Assembly: GCA_003024785.1 (NCBI GenBank)
Contig: PUQB01000669.1
Location: 62,001 to 126,000, forward strand
Direction: 5' to 3'
Length of the DNA: 64,000 nucleotides
Source: Selaginella tamariscina
Taxonomy: Eukaryota; Streptophyta; Lycopodiopsida; Selaginellales; Selaginellaceae
A program made the translations under genes and the position numbers. The notes beneath the pieces are model-generated. The model did no database searches and had not been told where the DNA came from. It was given only the letters and a program-made list of their open reading frames with translations. Shown in pieces: positions 59,549 through 64,000 of this stretch (position 1 is its first letter; every line of letters starts with the position of its first letter).

Positions 59549-61210
59549 TGTTATAGTTTACTTTGGAGGTTGATTGTTGTTACCTACCAAACTATGTTGA
59601 TAAGTCCTATGTATAGAAAAAACATGCCCGTTTAGTGCACTTGAATATCTAGTGATGGTCCGGTTATAAAAACTCTAGGCAAAGCTAGCACTTCCATTTA
59701 GAAAACTCTTACCCTAGTTTTCTGTGTAGTTAGGTTTTTGGGTGGTTCCGGTGAATTCAGCATGTTGGATATGGGTAGAAACACCCTTATGGTTGACCTA
59801 ACCCTAGGGTTTCTCTAACCCCATGCCCTAAACCCCTCAGGTTAGGGTTTAGGGGTTAATGAGTCATTAATTAACTCACCAAGTATATTCCCTTTGAGAA
59901 TGAGATTCCGTGCCAGCCCACTTATGTAAACAAGAAAATAGGGGGGAGAGGGGCCTCTGTCACATATATTAAGTAGTACATGTATGAGAGCTCTTAGGTT
60001 CATGACTAAGTTCAATGCTTTTTTGCCGGTGCAAGCTTTAGCTTGTGTCGTTAAGGTACAACCCTTTGTTATGCCACCCTAACTTTTAGATGACAGGGGT
60101 ACGTCCCACCTTCGGGGTAGCTCACCCTTAACGTTGGCGAATCCATGCCTGGAAGGTCTTGTCGGAATGCACGTTCTAAGAGGTAGAAGTTGAGGCTTGC
60201 CTCCAGCCTCCTCCTCCACGTCAAGTTAGGTGTAGCACTCATGGCCAAGCAAGGCACATCCATGTTTTTGTCCAATTGTGGGCGTGGGATCTTGTTTGAC
60301 GGGTTCACATTACCCAGTTCTTAAGGGTTCACTAAGGGGTTCTAAAGTTGGCATTTAGGAGCCACGTTTGTGGAATCTAAGGGCTATGGCATGATAGTCC
60401 ACATCGTGGAAAGTAGTGTCACATGGAGATGTGACACTGGGCTAGACGTCACACGATACAACCCGAGGCACGCTCTTTGGGGTTGTGTCATGAGTTTGTC
60501 GCCAAGGGGTTGGATACTTTAGCAAACATGCGTGCTTGTGCTCGCACTAGGGTGTTTAGCCTTGGGCATCCGCTCAAGGGAAGTTAGGTCTTGTAACTAG
60601 GTGTGCTTTAGCACACTTGGCTAGGGAGTGTTCTTCTTGGAATCCAAGGGTTGAACAACCTAAGCTTGTTAGCATGAGCCCTTTCGTGAAGCACTCGCAA
60701 AGTCATGTACTTAAGGTTATCCAAACCTAACCTTATGGAGTTTACTTAGTAGAACACTCGTGTTTGCCTACGGCGCACACTCGTGTCCTCACTAAGTACT
60801 ACCCTAGGTCTAGGGTATAACTTGACCACTCAAACCCTCAAGGGTTAGTCGTGGTTCAGGGTACCCCTTGTCGCCCTAAAGGGGTTGTACGCTTAGATGA
60901 GGGTGATTCCTCAAGGGGTAAGTGATGATGCCTTAGCTTTGTCATGGGGGTATGTGTAAGGCACATCTCCTTAATGAGGCTAGGGCATGAGCTGTCTAGG
61001 TCTACTAGGAAAGAATCCTAAAGGGTTATCCTCTAGGGTTTGGGGATGGTCGTTCTAGGGGACTTAGGGTAGGACTCTAAGTTTTGTTTAACTAGGCATC
61101 TGAGTCAGACTCTTGGGGTCATCTTGGAAAACTTAGCGTTGCTCACACAGGGAATTGACGCCGAAAGGCCACTTGACAGCCATGTGTTTCTAGGTGATAA
61201 AACTCTAACA
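59549..61210 (+). repeat. Solo LTR S3 (long type, 1662 bp) inside G6
   Basis: It starts TGTTATAGTTTACTTTGG and ends AAAACTCTAACA, with a perfect 5-bp target duplication TTACA (59544-59548 and 61211-61215). It is a relative of S1 (shared blocks such as GGGCATCCGCTCAAG and CACTCGTGT) and of the G2 LTR remnant. Older than S2 by its altered ends. No internal sequence, so solo. Confidence 0.92.
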
Positions 61211-62166
61211 TTACAAATTCATGAATTTTGACCACCACGGGCAAGAACTAAAGCAAATGCAAGAGGATTTTGTGGAGGTGGTCCACGGGGTTGGCCTCAA
61301 GGTGGCCCATGTGCAAAAGGTTGACCATGAAGGGCTTGTCGTGCTGGCACATATGCAGCGGTGTCAACCTCCATTGAATCAACATGTTGAATAGGAGGAG
61401 TAAGTAACCCGAGGGGACCACAACCCTCACCAAGTACCAACTCAAATTGTTAAGCTAATGCAAAAGCCTCCTCCAATGTGGTAGGACGAAGAGCTCGTAT
61501 GAATCGAACAAGTTCGGGTCGCATAGTCAGCCATAACATATCGAGCTTGATGAGCTCAAGCATGTTAGAATATGCATGCTGGGCTAAATCCCAAAACCTA
61601 TTATTGAACCGTATAACAAACTCACTAGGATGTTGTCGTATTGCATGCAGTTGTTGAAAAGCATCATTGAGTCCTTAACTTTACCAAACGTACATTTAAG
61701 GCATTCCGTCAACTGATTACTATTGGCTTGAATCTCTGCAGTCAATCCATTATACCATTTGAACATTGGGTACTCCAAACATGTAGAGAATTCTTTTAGA
61801 GCGAGCCTCATCCCAACCATGATAACAAATAATAACTTAGAAATGATCAAACTAGTGATATACATCATCTGTCGGATCACCACAAAAAAATTGGAGTCAA
61901 ACACTTAGATTTGTGGCTTGTGAAGAAGACAGAGGAGTATTATAAACAGATACCCTAGCAGGCAGGGAAGAAGAGGACAGACCCTTAACAAAGCACTCCA
62001 ATAATTTAGTTTGTGCATCAAAAATAATCATAATAATACTAAAAGCTGTGAAAATAAGAAAAAAGAAGAGACTCAATAATATTAAAAGCCGTCTCCACAT
62101 TCATTGTAATGAAAATTTAAAAAAAAAAAAAGGCAAAAGAGAAGGAATACTCAACTTTTCTACTAA
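61211..62166 (-). pseudogene. G6 gag remnant, N-terminal and core
   Basis: On the minus strand from about 62100: the IIFDAQTKLLECFVKGLSSSS start matches the G5 Gag N-terminus, followed by a core with MFKWYNGLTAEIQANSNQLTE (61780-61680) and a PSEF-like end. A frame change near 61670 and stops are present. Bases 62100-62166 are the leader behind the 5' LTR. Confidence 0.78.
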
Positions 62167-62357
62167 TGTAAAAACATATAATATTGCAGAGAACATGATA
62201 CTTTTTATATACAGAGGCCTTTTACCATGTGGCATATATGTGACATGTGGTGCTGACACATGGGGGCTAGATCACCACCCATGTGTCACTATGCATGTGT
62301 GTGTATATATATATATATATATATACACACACATATGGGTATATACAATATCTTACA
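62167..62357 (-). repeat. G6 5' LTR (right copy)
   Basis: Direct repeat of 55066-55250, ending ATATCTTACA. A (TA)n run at about 62304-62323 has expanded inside it. Confidence 0.8.
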
Positions 62358-62898
62358 AAATAAGTAATAATATTTTATTTTAAGGTGAGAATCGTGATTT
62401 ATATGTATAATTTATATTTTATTTTAGTCTTAAATATTTTATTAAATTAAAATTTAAAAAAAATCTTGATATTTATTAAATAAGATTTTTATTGCGTTTT
62501 GCTGTTGTTTCATCACATTTGTGTCATCGAATAAGAATATTTTGTTTTTTTATTATAAGAAAATACAAAAACAAATATATGATAAAATCCAAAAGAACCA
62601 GATGATGACTATGAGTCAATATTTATTTATTTTTAAGTAAAAAAAGAAAAATTCAAATTTTAAGTTTTATTTCTATGTTGTATCATTTTATTATGATATA
62701 TATCTCATTTACTCTATACTATTATACATATATATCTTAGTTTAGTAATCTCTTATATTTTACTTCACACTACTAAGTCAAAATCCGTAATAATATTTTT
62801 AATACATTAATATTTTACATTTTCAATACTTAATAATCCTTACCTTCGTATTTTCATATTTATCTGTTAATTCATATTTACAATTATTATTGATACCC

Positions 62899-62931
<33 letters not shown>

Positions 62932-63334
62932 TCTCTCTCTCTATATATATATATATATGGACATTGTGTAGTTTCGTGTGTTTCCATTTACATAAAGTGG
63001 TAAGTACTTAGATATACAGATAGTTAATCCCGTATCTCGCATGCATTCATGTTCACTTGGATAAATATTAGTTACACACACATATAGTGTGGGCGTACTA
63101 GCCTGTCTATCTGTGTGTGTGTGTGTGCTCGCGCATATATGTGTATGTTTGATATGTAGTTGTCCATGACTACCTGTTCACTACACGAAACTATGTTCAT
63201 AAGTGCGTTTACTTTATTACATATATACGTGTGTATCTTTATATTTATTTCCATAATGTGTGTGTGTGTGGATGAGGAACAAAAGGCTGAAAATGAAAGT
63301 ATTTATTTTCAATTTACTCAGACTTGATATACAT

Positions 63335-63379
<45 letters not shown>

Positions 63380-63745
63380 ATTAATTATTTCTGGAGCATG
63401 TCCGTTGATATATAATTTTAATTGTCATCTTTAGAATTAGATTAAATAATAATGGTTAATAGTTTAACATCTTAAAATTTTCTTTTGACAACCTCAAAAT
63501 TTAGAACAGACTGAAGAATTTGACCTTAAGCTCGTATATGAAACTTGACATTATATTTGGTACAGTGATTCATATCATTTTAACTTGTATTAAAACAAAA
63601 ATTCGGTTGATATAAAATATTAACATTCCGTTACACCATGAAGTGTCTATTTATATGTAAATATAGTATACATTTTTTTCCTTATTAAGTTGCAATCGGA
63701 GGTCACCAATTTAATTAAACTGTTAAGTGAAACACTGCAAGACCT
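62358..63745. other. AT-rich spacer with microsatellites and a copy of 49560-50150
   Basis: No gene supported. (CT)n followed by (TA)n at about 62899-62958, (GT)n at 63113-63127, (AT)n at about 63347-63377. Bases 63260-63745 are a diverged copy of 49560-50150 in the same orientation. Confidence 0.6.
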
Positions 63746-63956
63746 GACTTCAAACTTGCCGTGTTTCACTGCAGGATGACTTCTATTAATATTTGACCAG
63801 TAAACCCTAGCGTCCATATTAGTGTGTCTAGATCTAGCGCCACATGGCGCGAAGAGTATGACTTTCGATCTGAGCCGTTCAGCAGGAGAAAGTCGTCACA
63901 CGGCAAGTGTTGAAGTCCAGCAAATCACATGTAATTAAAGTAAATTATATTGTCAA
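63746..63956 (+). promoter_or_regulatory. Chitinase 2 promoter region with inverted promoter-like repeat
   Basis: CACGGCAAGTGTTGAAGTC (63899-63917) and GATCTGAGCCGTTCAGCAGG (about 63866) match the region upstream of chitinase 1. A second, inverted copy of the first block (GACTTCAAACTTGCCGTGTTT, from 63746) faces it 100 bases away. This could fold back or mark a lost divergent gene. Confidence 0.6.
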
Positions 63957-64000
63957 CATGGCTTCTTGGTTTGTGATTCTACTCATCTTATGCAGCTTTG
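63957..64000 (+). CDS. GH19 chitinase 2, first 14 codons (runs off the window)
   Basis: ATG at 63957 opens MASWFVILLILCSF, which matches the signal peptide of chitinase 1 (MASTFVIVLILCSF) at most positions. The upstream sequence is also shared. The gene points away from chitinase 1 and continues beyond the window, so intactness cannot be judged. The second upstream in-frame ATG of copy 1 is TTG here, which supports the chosen start in both. Confidence 0.75.

Larger units (their letters stand above)
55066..62357 (-). mobile_element. Ty3/gypsy element G6, degenerate, with two nested solo LTRs
   Basis: Minus-strand relative of G5 with LTRs at 55066-55250 and 62167-62357 and a purine tract just inside the left LTR (CACATGGGAGGATAA on the minus strand). 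The original element was about 4.7 kb; solo LTRs S2 and S3 add 2.6 kb. Gag, knuckle, protease, reverse transcriptase, RNase H and integrase are all readable in fragments. As in G5, the protease has DTR and reverse transcriptase FIND. The flanks differ from those of G5, so this is a separate insertion. No clean target duplication is seen (AGAAT and AAATA). Confidence 0.88.

Noticed and set aside
60069..60308. 79-codon frame on the minus strand in S3
   Set aside because: It falls within a solo LTR and is broken in S1, so it is probably chance.
55061..62362. Target duplication for G6 (AGAAT/AAATA) and for G5
   Set aside because: The flanking bases do not match, so no target duplication is claimed for either.

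Overview
The window looks like nuclear DNA of a land plant. It carries Ty3/gypsy and Ty1/copia LTR retrotransposons with plant-like tRNA primer sites, LTRs containing plant telomere-like CCCTAAA/TTTAGGG motifs, GT-AG introns, a GH19 chitinase, and AT-rich spacers full of (TA)n, (CT)n and (CA)n microsatellites. I cannot name the species. No rRNA or tRNA gene, CRISPR array or organellar segment was seen.

Layout. 417-5245: degenerate gypsy element G1 (minus). 5532-9824: decayed unrecognised membrane-protein gene, split by a young gag-less copia element C1 (6036-9584) with a perfect 5-bp target duplication. 12108-24640: one broken coiled-coil gene copy, interrupted by an old gypsy element G2, which is itself interrupted by a younger relative G3 (15614-22946; target duplication ATATT; a 5-N gap lies in its right LTR). 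24640-27886: AT-rich spacer with a 39-bp minisatellite. 27887-35445: chromodomain-bearing gypsy element G4 (plus) holding a ~2-kb solo LTR. 35579-38400: degenerate unrecognised gene (minus). 38886-39095: second coiled-coil gene copy. 39896-44963: gypsy element G5 (plus). 45351-47168: a five-exon gene (minus) that reads through without a break, the best candidate for a functional gene here. 48880-54960: a locally duplicated block with a GH19 chitinase (50317-51112), two broken zinc-finger genes and a ~205-bp tandem array. 55066-62357: gypsy element G6 (minus), a relative of G5, holding two solo LTRs with perfect target duplications. 63957-64000: start of a second, divergently oriented chitinase.

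The most interesting signals are these. G5 and G6 are two separately inserted copies that share the same two catalytic substitutions (protease DTG to DTR and reverse transcriptase FIDD to FIND), which suggests a family moved in trans. The twin zinc-finger genes are each broken by a different ~10-bp deletion. One retroelement is nested in an older member of its own family, inside a coiled-coil gene. The chitinase locus has promoter-derived repeats in both orientations.

Retroelements make up well over half of the window. Almost all their reading frames carry stops and frameshifts, so they are annotated as element bodies and coding remnants rather than intact genes. Statements of homology between parts of the window come from reading them side by side; homology to named families rests on recognised motifs, with no database search.
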